A program made the translations under genes and the position numbers. 24,034 nt of DNA from Haplomitrium mnioides (taxonomy: Eukaryota; Marchantiophyta; Haplomitriopsida; Calobryales). Position 1 is the first letter of the stretch. The number at the start of each line of letters is the position of its first letter. The DNA lies in the NCBI GenBank assembly GCA_049999725.1, contig JBNGIS010004703.1:1-24034 (forward strand). Reading direction: 5' to 3'. Positions 1 through 9,384 of this stretch are shown here, piece after piece. A model generated the notes under the pieces. The model ran no database searches and was not told where the DNA came from. It was given only the letters and a program-made list of their open reading frames with translations.

Positions 1-682
1 AAGAGGAGCTCCAACGCATCCTCATTGCAACCACATTTCACTTGTAGCCTGTTTTTTATGCATTCAATGGAGAATCGCATCTAAGTAGAAGAGTCGTTTT
101 TCCTTAAAGGTGAGGTCGCATTCGTGTCTGGAATGAGGTCACGTTCGTGTCTGGAAAGAGGTCGCGTTTCGATCTCTAAAGGAGGTCGCGTTTTGATCTT
201 TGAAGGAGGTCGCGTTTTGTGTCTAAAGGAGGTCGCATTTCGCGTCTGAAGAAGGTTGCGTTTTCGCTATGAAGGAGGTCATGTTTGGAAGAAGCTGCGT
301 TTTTGTGTAGAAAGAGTTCGCGAATCTACTATCAGGCAAACCCCTTCAGCGAGCTGACGCTTTCACTTCTTCCCTTCTCTCACAATTCTCATCTAAAGTG
401 GTTTTTTGCTGCTGAAATATCATCAATTTGTTTTGATATTTCCAACATCTGAGTCTCTTAGCCACCTCTCTTGAGAATGTCCCATCCTTCCACCATTCGC
501 GTTCTGATTTCCATGTTTCGATGACCTTTTGAACAAATAGTTGAATGATCCCCTCTCCCTATCACCGATATTGGATACTCCGATGCCTCTAGAATATCTC
601 CGCGCTTAGCAATAGAGAATCGCTCTGATGATGCTTTCGATTTCTCCAATTTTTCATTAGTGCCTCAAATCACCGGCTCGCA
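1..682 (-). repeat. LTR0: partial, divergent LTR of the Ty3/Gypsy family (cut by window edge)
   Basis: The right end (about 560-682) aligns by eye with the ends of the three long LTRs further on. It shares the block around 'attggatactccgatgcct', the 'attagtgcctca' motif and a final ...ggctcgca that ends in CA. A polypurine tract on the minus strand follows immediately, as expected for the 3' LTR of a minus-strand element. The LTR starts outside the window, so its length and target duplication cannot be seen. It is clearly more diverged than LTRs A, B and C, and positions 88-312 hold a short tandem repeat they lack. No gene is seen here; the short ORFs are not supported by any recognisable product. 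Confidence 0.7.
88..312. repeat. Minisatellite of about 23 bp units with core gaggtcgcgttt
   Basis: About eight or nine degenerate units of 22-24 bp repeat the core gaggtcgcgttt, followed by variants of tgatctctaaag. Units are clearest from 112 to about 265 and decay toward both ends. The array is CpG-rich compared with its surroundings and lies within LTR0. Confidence 0.85.
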
Positions 683-685
683 TAA

Positions 686-695
686 CTCCCTTTCT
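686..695 (-). other. Polypurine tract (PPT) of integrase-only element copy 1
   Basis: Minus strand reads agaaagggag, then tta, then the LTR0 start. The PPT primes plus-strand DNA synthesis in LTR retrotransposons and sits directly upstream of the 3' LTR, exactly its position here. The same arrangement, in cleaner form, occurs at 7757-7767. Confidence 0.75.
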
Positions 696-845
696 AATTG
701 CAAAGCGACCCCTCAAGCACTCTCCCTTTTTGCCATCCTTCATCTCAGTATCTTTGGTTGCTCCTTCACAGCACAACATATTCACATATTGTACAAACCC
801 CTTAGTTGGCTATCTTGTACACACCTCAACACTCCTCTCGAGCCA

Positions 846-1770
846 TCATCGGCCTCCCTCATCTTCCTCCCTTACTATATACCTCTTAAGGCGATCGTAG
901 TGGATCTGATTCGTGATCTTATCACCTTCCAAGATCGTTATCTCTGCAATCTCATTATGATGTAGCCTTGTGAGAGGAAAAGGTCCCAATCCATCTTGTG
1001 TGCAACTTTCCTAGGAAATGCACAAATCTATTGTCATACAATAGCACCACATCTCCCTTGTGAACGTCCATCGGCTTCAGCCACTTGTTATGCTGCCCCT
1101 TCCACAACATTTGTTGATGCTTCACTTGGTCTTGGGCTTCTTCTCGACTCTACTCCAACTCCTCCAGCTAGTACAATCGCTTTCTCTTGCTTGGTTCTTG
1201 TGCCAACCTCTCTCTCGCTAGCACCCTTCTGGTCGGCATCTCGAACTCTAGTGGTAGCAATGAGTGTTGCTTGAAGACAAGAAAATAAAGACAATGGCTT
1301 GTTGTGGTCTTGTGAGCCAAATTGTAAGCATAAGTTGTTGTAAGCAACTTGAGATCCCAGTCAAACTTATTTTCCGATATCGTCTTGCTAAGGATTTGAC
1401 CCATGATCCCATTGGCCCTCTCAATGAGCCCATTGGCCTTCAGATGGTATGTCATTGTGCGTTAGTGCTTGATCAGGTATCTCTCTGTCAAATCCTTGAT
1501 TACCTCATTGACAAAATGCTTGCCCTAGTCGCTTTCCAATTCCAGTGGTGCTTCGAATCCACAAAACATCTGCTTGTACAAGAAGGTCACCAATGTCTTT
1601 GCATCGTGTTTTTGGGTGGCTCTTTCTTGGACCTACTTAGTAGCATTATCAGTGGCCATCAAGATGTATTGGTTTCCCTATTGGGTGGATGGCTCTATTG
1701 GCCTGATAAAATGTATGCCCCATTTCTCAAACAAGGTTGGAAGTATTCCAGAGAAGATGAAACCCTAATG
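846..1770 (-). pseudogene. Integrase copy 1, Ty3/Gypsy, decayed
   Basis: Integrase catalytic core and C-terminal domain of a Ty3/Gypsy Pol, read from about 1770 down to a TGA at 846. The core starts at FEKWGIHFI and continues through KHFVNEVIKDL, ANGLIERANGIMG and NLAHKTTTSHC. The C-terminal domain has KGDVVLLYDNRF and FLGKLHTRWIG, and ends in YDRLKRYIVREED. The first catalytic Asp is replaced by His (GIHFI), whereas the second Asp and the Glu (IERAN) remain. There are in-frame stops after PSTQ, ATK, ESD, IKH, RLY and LEELE, and a one-base frameshift after RWIGTF. The zinc-binding N-terminal domain is missing: upstream is leader and PBS sequence, not RNase H. This marks an internal deletion of gag, protease, RT and RNase H. 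Copy 2 (4034-4490) shares the same upstream junction. Confidence 0.88.
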
Positions 1771-1910
1771 GCACTTCAAAACTCCTAGCTTCCCACACCC
1801 AATATTTATACCTCTTTTGACTTCAACCCTAGCGCCGGCACCTTAAGGTGCTTCTCTTCCCAAGATGATAAACCAGCTCGAGGTTGATCTCAGGTTCATA
1901 CGAACCTTTT
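1771..1910 (-). other. Untranslated leader of integrase-only element copy 1
   Basis: About 140 bp between the PBS and the integrase core, matching 4491-4662 of copy 2 base for base over most of its length. Just after the PBS it resembles the leader of the full element (aaaggttcg versus aaaggtttg), then diverges. It contains no gag. The TATAAATA visible on the minus strand near 1806-1813 is not conserved in copy 2, so I do not call it a promoter. Confidence 0.6.
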
Positions 1911-1927
1911 TCGTCCTTCTACCGCAA
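1911..1927 (-). other. Degenerate primer-binding site, copy 1
   Basis: The plus strand reads tcgtccttctaccgcaa, aligning with the better preserved sites at 4663-4679 and 17655-17671 (ccctccttctagcacca type, complementary to a tRNA 3' end). A short A/T spacer separates it from LTR1. The site is decayed, including the CCA end. Confidence 0.6.
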
Positions 1928-1933
1928 AAATAC

Positions 1934-4033
1934 TACATCGCGCTCCTCTCCTCGGTGCTAGCCTCTAGAGGAGCTAATTTCGAGGAAAGAGGAGCGACAC
2001 GGTGTAACAAAATCTTTTACAAGACAGCCTTGGACCCCGATTTATCTCTTCAACACACGAACGTTTGTGCATTGCTTGGTAGCGCGCTCACTCCAAGCCA
2101 ACTCCCAAGAACCATAGCCACTTGCTCTCTTCAAGCACAACCCCAAGTCAGAACCAAAACCTCCTCATATCTGCCTCTCCAGCGGCCATTCATTCTTGCT
2201 AGGGAACTATTTTCAAACCTTGATTTCTACACCATTTCAAAGGGGAAAGAGTATCATAGGACTATGCTCACAAAATCAATACTCTTGCTTAAAAAATATA
2301 TAGGGGCCAGCTACTCTTGCACCCTTACTACCCTCACCTCACTATCTAACTTCCCTATAACACCCCTAATACTTATTCACAACTATACAATAAAGACAAT
2401 GAACATATTTACACTATATACTTGACATAAGCTCAGAGCGCCATCGGCTAACGACTGCATACACCACCTGAGTCCCCTCCCCCTTGCAACGCTTCACACT
2501 TTGGCCCACCCACTCACACACATGTCACAAGCTAGTTTATACCCTCTGTTGCAGAGGGGCTTTGATTCACTTCCACAATCTCGGAAGAGGTTTGATTAAC
2601 TTCCAACCCTCGAAGACAATTCTAATGACTGCTCAAACCCACTCCACCCGAGACCTCAACCGGGTCTTCTGCGTAGTGCGCAGGCACTAGTGCAGCCACC
2701 CCTTGCCTTTGGCTCCCCCTTCCCCCCCTCTTGAACTGCGAACTAGCAGCACCCTCCAAGCGCTATTGGGGCTGAATCCCATGTGCAATCACGACTCACA
2801 AGTTACAGGCCGAACACACTCTCTTCTCCTTCGAGTATCGATTCTCTTCTGAACATTGATCCCCCCATCAGATTGACTTCATCTAGAACGCCCGAGCTTT
2901 TAGAGCCTCCCACTCAGTGATTCTCGGCACCCCTGAAGTCCACCTCCACTCCTTTGGCTTCGGAACGCAAGTACACTCGCTTCAATCAAACAATCACTAG
3001 AATACGCTCTCTGTCCCTCGCTATTCCCTCGCACAAGATCTTTAACAACACCTCCCAACCATACTCTCAACCTCAAGACTTCCCAACATCCTAAACAATG
3101 CATCTGCGCACAAGCTATGTACACATTCACGCTTTGTTTGTCACACCGATAGCCTCCAGATAAAGCATTTAATCACAATGCGCCACCGATATAATCGACC
3201 AAGCATCAACACACACACGTATATGCTTCCCCGCCTCATTGACATAGACCAACCCCTCACTCTTCGATCTGAGGACTATCTATACTCTCGCTCGCCTATC
3301 TCCTCCTTGCATACAGTAAATCATGACCCTCCATGTTTGAATGCTTCACCATCCGATGGAGGTGAGTGCCCCATTTAAATTCAAAACCTGCATAAGTGCT
3401 GAGAAGACAACATGTATCCCGATCATGCAGATGGTTCGCTACTTGGTGAGTTGATCTAATACGGATAAGATCAGCCTGATGAGATGATCCGAAGAGGATT
3501 GCCCGATGAGTTTCTCCAATAAAGATAGGATCGACCAGATCCGATAAAATACTCTAATGTAGATAAGATCGGCGTGGCTCCGAACAAAACCTAGGTCTGA
3601 TCCAAAAATGAATATCGGTTTGACGTGATAAAATCGATCGGGTCATCCTATCAATGGTGGAACCATTGGTCAACCTTGTTAGTTGACTTACCCCAATGAA
3701 CTGCCACCTAACGCCACCTTTCAAGTGGAAGTTGGACCGCTGCAACTAATAGAAACAAGGGACAATGTCAAATCAAGGATTGTCAGCTCCGATGCTTGAC
3801 CGACCTCGATGAACCAAAAGAAACTCCGACAAAAAGAAGTATACACAAGAATGAACCTACAAGACCTCAATCCGACCCGTTAACACTTGATGGAGTAAAG
3901 CGCCCTCAGACCCCTCGTGTACCATTGCTGCCTTCCGATGGTCATTGCCTTGGTCATTCTCCTGTATTTCCTTCAATCCCGATTGTGCTGGGAGCGTCTT
4001 CCTTCCTCCTCGCTATTGAGCTCTGTGACTACT
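1934..4033 (-). repeat. LTR1: shared LTR of the tandem array, 3' part truncated
   Basis: It starts next to the PBS and is collinear with LTR2 (4687-4764 then 20878 onward). It begins with tacatcgcgctcc, where copy 2 keeps TGTCACGC. Much of it also resembles the first half of LTRs A, B and C, for example the stretch with gggcactagtgcagccac and ggcacccctgaagtccacctc. The later part (3350-4033) holds weaker matches to the distal LTR half, such as gttggaccgctgc and cgttaacacttgatgga. The last ~360 bp expected from the other LTRs are missing, because at 4033 it runs directly into integrase copy 2. The short ORFs here are not supported as genes. Confidence 0.72.
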
Positions 4034-4490
4034 CCAAATAAGGACAGTGGCTCGTCGTGGTCTTGTGAGCCAAAGTGTAGGCATAAGTTGTTGTAAGCAA
4101 CTTGAGATCCCAATCAAGCTTATTTTTCGATACCGTCTTGCTAAGGATCTTACCCATGATCCCATTGGCCCTCTCTATGAGCCCATTGGCCTTCAGATGG
4201 TAAGTCATTGTGCGTCGGTGCTTGATCATGTATTTATCTATCAAATCCTTGATTATCTCATTGACGAAATGCTTGTCGTGGTTGCTTACCAGTTCTAGTG
4301 GTGCTTCAAATCTGCAAAACATTCACTTGTACAAGAAGGTCGCATGTGTCTTTGCATTGTCTTTTAGGTGGCTCTTGTTTCGACCCACTTAACATCATAA
4401 TCAGTGGCTAGCTCGACGTATCAGTTTCCCCGTCGAGTGGATGGCGCTATTGGCTTGATAAAATCTTTGCCCCATTTCTCAAACCAGGTT
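4034..4490 (-). pseudogene. Integrase copy 2, Ty3/Gypsy, truncated and decayed
   Basis: Integrase core fragment closely matching copy 1 at the nucleotide level. On the minus strand it begins at FEKWGKDFIKPIAPSTRRG. It continues through a stop, a one-base frameshift after ETRAT, then RFEAPLELV, KHFVNEIIKDL, ANGLIERANGIMGKIL and YTLAHKTTTSHCPY. It breaks off at 4034 where LTR1 sequence starts, so the C-terminal domain, PPT and 3' LTR end are deleted. The first Asp (KDFI) and the Glu (IERAN) are present, but the second catalytic Asp is Asn (VSNHD). The upstream join to the leader and PBS is the same as in copy 1, so both descend from one already deleted element. Confidence 0.87.
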
Positions 4491-4686
4491 GGAAGTATTG
4501 TAGGGAAGATGAAACCCTAATGGCACTTCAAGACTTCTAGCTTCCCACACCCAGTCTTTACATCGCTTTTGACTTCAACCCTAGCGCCACCACCTAAAGG
4601 TGCTACTCTTTCTAAGATAATGAACCAGTTCAGGGTTGATCTCAGGCTCATACGAACCTTTTCCCTCCTTCTACTGCCAAAAAATA
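4491..4686 (-). other. Leader and primer-binding site of integrase-only copy 2
   Basis: The PBS is at 4663-4679 (plus strand ccctccttctactgcca). It differs at two of 17 positions from the plant tRNA-Asn 3' end as I remember it, and is separated by seven A/T bases from the TGTCACGC start of LTR2. The rest is leader shared with copy 1. Confidence 0.68.
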
Positions 4687-4764
4687 TGTCACGCTTCTCT
4701 CCACAACGCTTGCCCTAGGAGGACTTAATTCCAAGAAAAGAAGAGCGGCACGGTGTAACAAAGT
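4687..4764 (-). repeat. LTR2, left piece (split by the 16.1-kb insertion)
   Basis: Starts TGTCACGCTTCTCTCC next to the PBS and matches 1934-2012 of LTR1 up to ggtgtaaca. It stops at 4764, where LTR A begins. The same LTR resumes at 20878 (agtcttttatgagac versus aatcttttacaagac in LTR1). Confidence 0.82.
4760..4764. repeat. Left target-site duplication (aaagt) of the 16.1-kb element
   Basis: Five bases abutting the TG start of LTR A. They match agagt at 20878-20882 with one difference, and the uninterrupted relative in LTR1 reads aaaat at 2009-2013. Five base pairs is the expected size for Ty3/Gypsy. Confidence 0.75.
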
Positions 4765-6420
4765 TGTCACTCCCCTCCTTCAGGCCTAAACCTTCACAAG
4801 TGCCACTTGGAAGGTAGGGGAGGACAAAAACAAGGGGAAATGGGTTCTTTCGTGAGATGGCTCCTATCTAGTTATCACTTTGAGGCTTTTAAGGAACTCT
4901 TCTTCACCTTACAAGCCTTCCTTCTCTCCAACAATCAATTCAGCAGCCCTGCTGCTCATTCACACTTGATGCCACAATACCCATGCACATAAACCCAAAT
5001 ACTTATGTGGTAATCTTCAATATAATTCAGGGGTCCCAAATCTGGGCCCAGTCACTTTGTATACAATTCAAGAGGAGAATGCAATAACCCTAGAGTCACG
5101 GAACAATGTCAAGGGACTTGACTCCCCCTTTACAAGGCTGTCCCAGGGTCTAAACAACTGGTATACTTGAATGATCCTAGTTCTAATTTGTTTTTATACA
5201 ATACAATATAATTCAAAATCTAACTCATACACTCGTACACAAATACAAACACAATACATTGCACTTCACCAAAATCATATGCCTTACAAAACTACCAGGA
5301 CTGACCTCCCTAGTAGACTCCTCTCTTCCTCAACTTACCACCTCAATCTCCCTATCCTCTCCCACGCACACACCCTTCTTCTAGATAGTTTTTTAACTTC
5401 CCTCACAAGAAGTCCTAGATTTACTTCCTTAGCCTCGGAAGAGGATTTTTTTAGCTTCTACCTTTGAAAGACAGTCCTCTTGACTATTGGCAACTTACTC
5501 CACCTCCGAACCTTGAACAAATCTTCTCTATAGTGTATGGGCACTAACGCAGCCACCCTCTTCTTGGCTCCACTTGAAAGGATAAACCAGAGCGCACTCC
5601 AAGCACTTATGGGTTTGATGCTCCTGCACAGATGATGCAAAGACAACTCCAAGATCCAACTTGGCAGCCTCTCTCGAATTCTCAAAAAATTAGATCCCCT
5701 TCAATTTCCCATATCGATTCACCTCCGCTACTAGTCCACTTGCAGGGATGAGTTCATCTCAATCGCCCGAGCCTCTATAGCTCCCCCCGCAGCAATTTTT
5801 GGCACCCCTCCAGTCCACCTCCACCCCTGCTAGCCCCTTGCACAAGTACACTCACCTCATGTAAATTTTCACTGAAATCCCCTCTTCCTTACCTCATTGC
5901 GTCTTCTTGTCCCGAGATCGCTTGCGCATCTCTAGTTTGCTTGCACACCAACCCGAGAAATGTCGCAGCCCGTAGATGTATACCCCTCGCGCTTTTGCCC
6001 CTGCCAATCCTTCCCATTTGAAAAGGTTGTTATTCCCGTTAGGCTCGAGCTCCAAACGTGGCGACACTTGTCCCATCTATTCGCAGAAAGATCCAAGTAC
6101 AACGGTTAGTTCCGAGGTCTACGGGGTTGAGTATGAGAAATTCCACGGATCCGCGTCCAAAGAATCCCACAGAATAGAGTGCGAAGAATCATGCAAAATA
6201 GAGTTTCGAGAAATCCCGCAGAACAGAGGGTTCGCCATTGACTTTTCCTCTATGGCCGCTGTCCGACGTCATCTTCAACTCGGAAGCTTGACCGCCACAT
6301 TGACCTTGATCTGTAGTTGACTGCAGACCCAAGTCTGATGAATCCAACGGACTGGTGAGTCCAAAGAATCCCTAGATCCCTAAGTTTCGAAATTGATTTT
6401 TTTCCATGACTGTTGTTTGC

Positions 6421-6520
6421 NNNNNNNNNNNNNNNNNNNNNNNNNNNNNNNNNNNNNNNNNNNNNNNNNNNNNNNNNNNNNNNNNNNNNNNNNNNNNNNN
6501 NNNNNNNNNNNNNNNNNNNN
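6421..6520. other. Assembly gap, 100 N
   Basis: One hundred N, a typical unknown-size placeholder, inside the GC-rich block of LTR A. Aligning the flanks with LTR C near 19260-19320 suggests only about 20 bases are missing. Confidence 0.95.
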
Positions 6521-6559
6521 AGGTTGACCGTCGTGCTCACATGAGGTTCCAAAGTTGAC

Positions 6560-6930
6560 CGCGGGAGATTCCAAAATATTCCTCAGACAAGGAGTCCGAA
6601 GGAACCCATGGAACCTCTAGGTCCGCAGCTGACTTGGTTCTACAGAGCGTCATCTGACGCCGTTTTCTAGAGAGAGGTTGGACCGCCACTGCTGACTAGC
6701 AGCTCCGAAGTTGACCAAAGTCCAAAGAATCCAACGGGCTCCTCCGGAGTGCCATGTGTTTGAGGTAGCGCCATCAAACGCCGTTTCCAACAAGGAAGGT
6801 GCACCGCCACGCTGACCTAAGGTTCAAAAGTTGATGGGAGTCCGGGGAATCTCCTCCGGAGTGCCATGTGTCCTAGGAAGCACTGTCTAACGTCGTTTTC
6901 AATGGGGAAGCTTGATCGTCTTGCTGACCA
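6560..6930. repeat. GC-rich subrepeat block type 1 in LTR A
   Basis: Imperfect units of roughly 105-150 bp share the successive motifs gaatccaacgggctcctcc, ggagtgccatgtgt, a decayed form of gacgccgttttc, and ggaccgccacgctgacc. The counterparts are 13830-14400 in LTR B and 19190-20060 in LTR C. Confidence 0.75.
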
Positions 6931-6964
6931 TAGGTTCTGAAGAAGATCCCGGATGCCTCCATGC

Positions 6965-7190
6965 CTGCCACGTTTCCACTGAATCTCCCAGAGACCTTTG
7001 AGGTTGCCATGTTTCCGCAAATGCTCACAGACACCCCCACGCCTGCCACATTTCCGCTAAATCTCCTAGAGACCTCTGAGGATGCCACATTTCCGCAAAG
7101 GCTCACAGACACCCCCATGCCTACCACGTCTCCATTGAATCTCCGAGAGACCTTTGAGGACGCCACGCTTCCGCAAAGGCCCACAAACAT
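6965..7190. repeat. 78-bp tandem repeat in LTR A (about 3 units)
   Basis: Three consecutive units start at tgccacgtttccactgaa, tgccacatttccgctaaa and taccacgtctccattgaa. Each unit is 78 bp, made of two related ~39-bp halves that each begin tgccac/tgccat plus tttccgc. Because 78 is a multiple of three, open frames appear on both strands here, but they are periodic artefacts. Confidence 0.87.
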
Positions 7191-7756
7191 TGAAGGAAGG
7201 GGTTGCAGACCCCATTAGAACACGTTAACGCTTGAGGGATTGGAGCATCCCCCGATCCTTGGTGTAGTCAGAGCTTACAAAGGCCATGGCCCCCTCCTTT
7301 CTCTTCTCGATTTCTGCTTGTGGTGCACAGCATCTAAAAGCTTGTGCTGCGGCCTTTTCTTGTCTCTAGTCCCCTCTTCCCGCTGTCGCTCTTCGATCTC
7401 TGCCTCACGTCTCGGATGCTCCTCCTTTTGTCCTTGCTCCTTCCTCACTTTCTAGGTGGCCCTTTCTTCCTCCTCTTGGTTGATTGCCTCTGGTGAGCGC
7501 TCCGTTCCTCTTTGCTCGGACCTTGATTCCTGCATTTTGATAATACTTGCAAGCTCTCTTTCGTTTCCGTCGACCTGCTGACACAACTCCCTTTTCTCAT
7601 CTCGAAACAATCCCGTTTCACTCCTTGGATCCAGGCAATCCGCTCGTACTCACTGATTGGAGTTAATCCGCTGCTTCCGAGGTACTTTAACACTTATAAT
7701 GCCACCTCTGATTCCACGAATTCTTCCTTAGTGCCTCATGTCACTAGCTAACATAA

Positions 7757-7767
7757 CTCCCCTTTTT
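7757..7767 (-). other. Polypurine tract of the 16.1-kb element
   Basis: Minus strand reads AAAAAGGGGAG, then TTA, then the TGTTAGCTAG start of the 3' LTR. The position and composition are those of a PPT. Confidence 0.87.
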
Positions 7768-7910
7768 AAGTGTGAAGCGACCTCGCAAACACCTCTCTCT
7801 GTTCATCAACTTTGTTGGTTGCCTCCTCCACAGTGGTCGCTGCTTGGCTAAATACAAGGTTGTTGTAGTTCAATTTCACAAACACTCCCACAGACTCACA
7901 CAGCCAACAT

Positions 7911-7936
<26 letters not shown>
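7911..7936. repeat. (AC)13 microsatellite
   Basis: Thirteen AC dinucleotides in the short untranslated stretch between the end of pol (7964) and the PPT. Confidence 0.97.
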
Positions 7937-7942
<6 letters not shown>

Positions 7943-7963
7943 CTGACAACCTGGAATGTCTGA

Positions 7964-8314
7964 TTAGACCACCCCCAGTCCTCCTCCATTTTCCTCTCGA
8001 TTTACATACCTTTTGAGGCAGTCGAAATGCACTTGATTGGCGAACTTCTCCCCCTCCAACGTTTCCAATTCTATTGACCCATTTCAATGCAATTTTTTCA
8101 ACACAAATGGGCCCATTCATCTGGTGTGTAACTTCCCTAGGAAGTGTACAAACTTGCTCTCATTCAACATCACCAGGTCCCCCTCCCAGAGGTGTGTTGG
8201 TTTCAGGCTCTTATCATGTTGTTGCTTCTACAATTGCTGTTGGTACTCCATCCTTCCCTAGGCCTACCCCCTGGCTTCCTCCAAGCTTTCCAGCTAATAT
8301 AATCTATCTATCTA

Positions 8315-8365
<51 letters not shown>

Positions 8366-9384
8366 CTCGCTCCGATCCTCTACCATCCTCTCCTCCTCCA
8401 ATAGTTGTCTAGTGGGCACTTCATACTCCACCGGTACCAAAGAGTGTTGTCCAAAGACCAAGAAATAGAGGCAATAGCCAGTTGTGGTCTTATAACCCAG
8501 GTTGTAGGCATGGGTTACTGTTAGCAGCTTGAGATCCCAATCAGCCTTGTTTGCGGCCACCGTTTTGGTGAGGATCTTACCCATGATCTCGTTTGCCCTT
8601 TTTGTAAGCCCGTTAGCCTTCGAATGATAAGCTGTAGTGCGCCAGTGCTTGACCATGTATCTTGTAGTCAGGTCCTTTATTACCTGGTTGATGAAATGTG
8701 TACCTTGGTCATTCACGAGCTCCAACGGGGGCCTAAACTTGCAAAACATCTGCTCATACAGGAAGGCAGCCACCGTCTTGGCATCATCCTTTTGAGTGGC
8801 TCTAGCTTCCACCCATTTCGTGGCATAATCCATAGCTAGCAGAATGTACCTAATACCCCTACGGGTGGATGGAGCAATGAGGCCGATGAAATCAATTCCC
8901 CCTTTTTCAAAAGGTGCCACGGGAATAATGGGGACTAATGGATAATGTTGGTTAGTTGTTGGCCTTCCCGTCCTTTGGCATGTGTCATACCTCGTCACCC
9001 AGAAGTGCACATCCTTGCGTAGAGTGGGTCACATGTACCCTGCATCCAAAATCTTCCTTATTGTGGCATCCGCTGCAAAGTGGCTCCCCACCTCCTCTCC
9101 GTGAAATGCCTACATCACCACCGTGGATTGATCCTACTCCAGACATCGTCTGATCATTCCATCGTAGCCCTACTTGTGCAACACTCCTTTTATCAACAGA
9201 TATGGCTTCATCTTCCGGATGAACACGACAACTTCCTCTCTACTGTTGCCTTTCATAATCTGAGCTAAAAGGAGGAATTCTTTTATGGCAACATAGTCCG
9301 TGGCCCTTCCAGCTTTTACTTGGAACAGGTTCTCATCCAAGAGCGCATTGTTCACCTCATCATGATTAATTGGCCCAACAATTT
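7964..9384 (-). pseudogene. Integrase copy 3 of the 16.1-kb element (zinc domain, core, C-terminal domain)
   Basis: Integrase inserts retrotransposon cDNA into host DNA. The zinc-binding region reads FHGEEVGSHFAADATIRKIL ... RYDTCQRTG, with the first Cys of the CxxC pair replaced by Tyr. The core is open from 9010 to 8312 without a stop (GIDFIG, NDQGTHFINQ, ANGLTKRANEIMG). The two Asp codons are at 8891-8893 and 8708-8710. The Glu expected 35 residues after the second Asp is Lys (8600-8602). The C-terminal domain (GDLVMLNESKFVHFLGKLHT ... FDCLKRYVNREENGGG) ends with TAA at 7964. Stops interrupt it before the core (for example Trp to TGA in GYM-PTL) and within the C-terminal domain. A TC/TCTA microsatellite has replaced the region between core and C-terminal domain. 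The 9170-9384 stretch (FQVKAGRATDYVAIKEF) is the usual RNase H-integrase linker. Confidence 0.92.
8303..8362. repeat. Compound microsatellite (TCTA)n(TC)22 inside integrase
   Basis: About four TCTA units run into 22 TC dinucleotides. On the minus strand the integrase frame runs into it as alternating Arg-Glu codons (SESERERE...), then stops at a TAG made by the GATA units. The other integrase copy spanning this region (copy 1) has non-repetitive codons instead. Confidence 0.95.

Larger units (their letters stand above)
4765..7753 (-). repeat. LTR A: 3' LTR of the 16.1-kb element
   Basis: About 2.99 kb including a 100-N gap, bounded by TGTCACTCCCCTCC and ...cactagctaaca (TG...CA). It matches LTR C (17680-20877) along its length and the solo LTR B (12132-15289) more loosely. 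Its first half is AT-rich and related to LTR1/LTR2. Its second half (about 6080-7215) is a GC-rich block of tandem units. No protein gene is supported; the modest ORFs recur only because of the repeats. Confidence 0.9.

Noticed and set aside
88-312. CRISPR-like array
   Set aside because: Units are contiguous and degenerate, with no unique spacers, in a plant nuclear context.
1264-1788. 174-codon plus-strand open frame
   Set aside because: It lies antisense to integrase copy 1, whose minus-strand translation is clearly recognisable; the equivalent frame in copy 2 is broken.
1795-1815. TATAAATA on the minus strand followed by a plant-like 5' UTR sequence
   Set aside because: Copy 2 reads gatgtaaag at the same place, and the sequence is the leader between PBS and integrase, not a conserved promoter.
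2014-4033. A host gene in the long stretch without pol similarity
   Set aside because: Only short, unsupported open frames; the sequence is collinear with LTR2 and related to the other LTRs.
6873-7218. Open frames on both strands with a repeated Pro/Thr/Phe or Gly/Ser/Val pattern, suggesting a repeat protein
   Set aside because: They come from the 78-bp tandem unit, a multiple of three. LTR B units of varied length break them, and there is no start context or domain.
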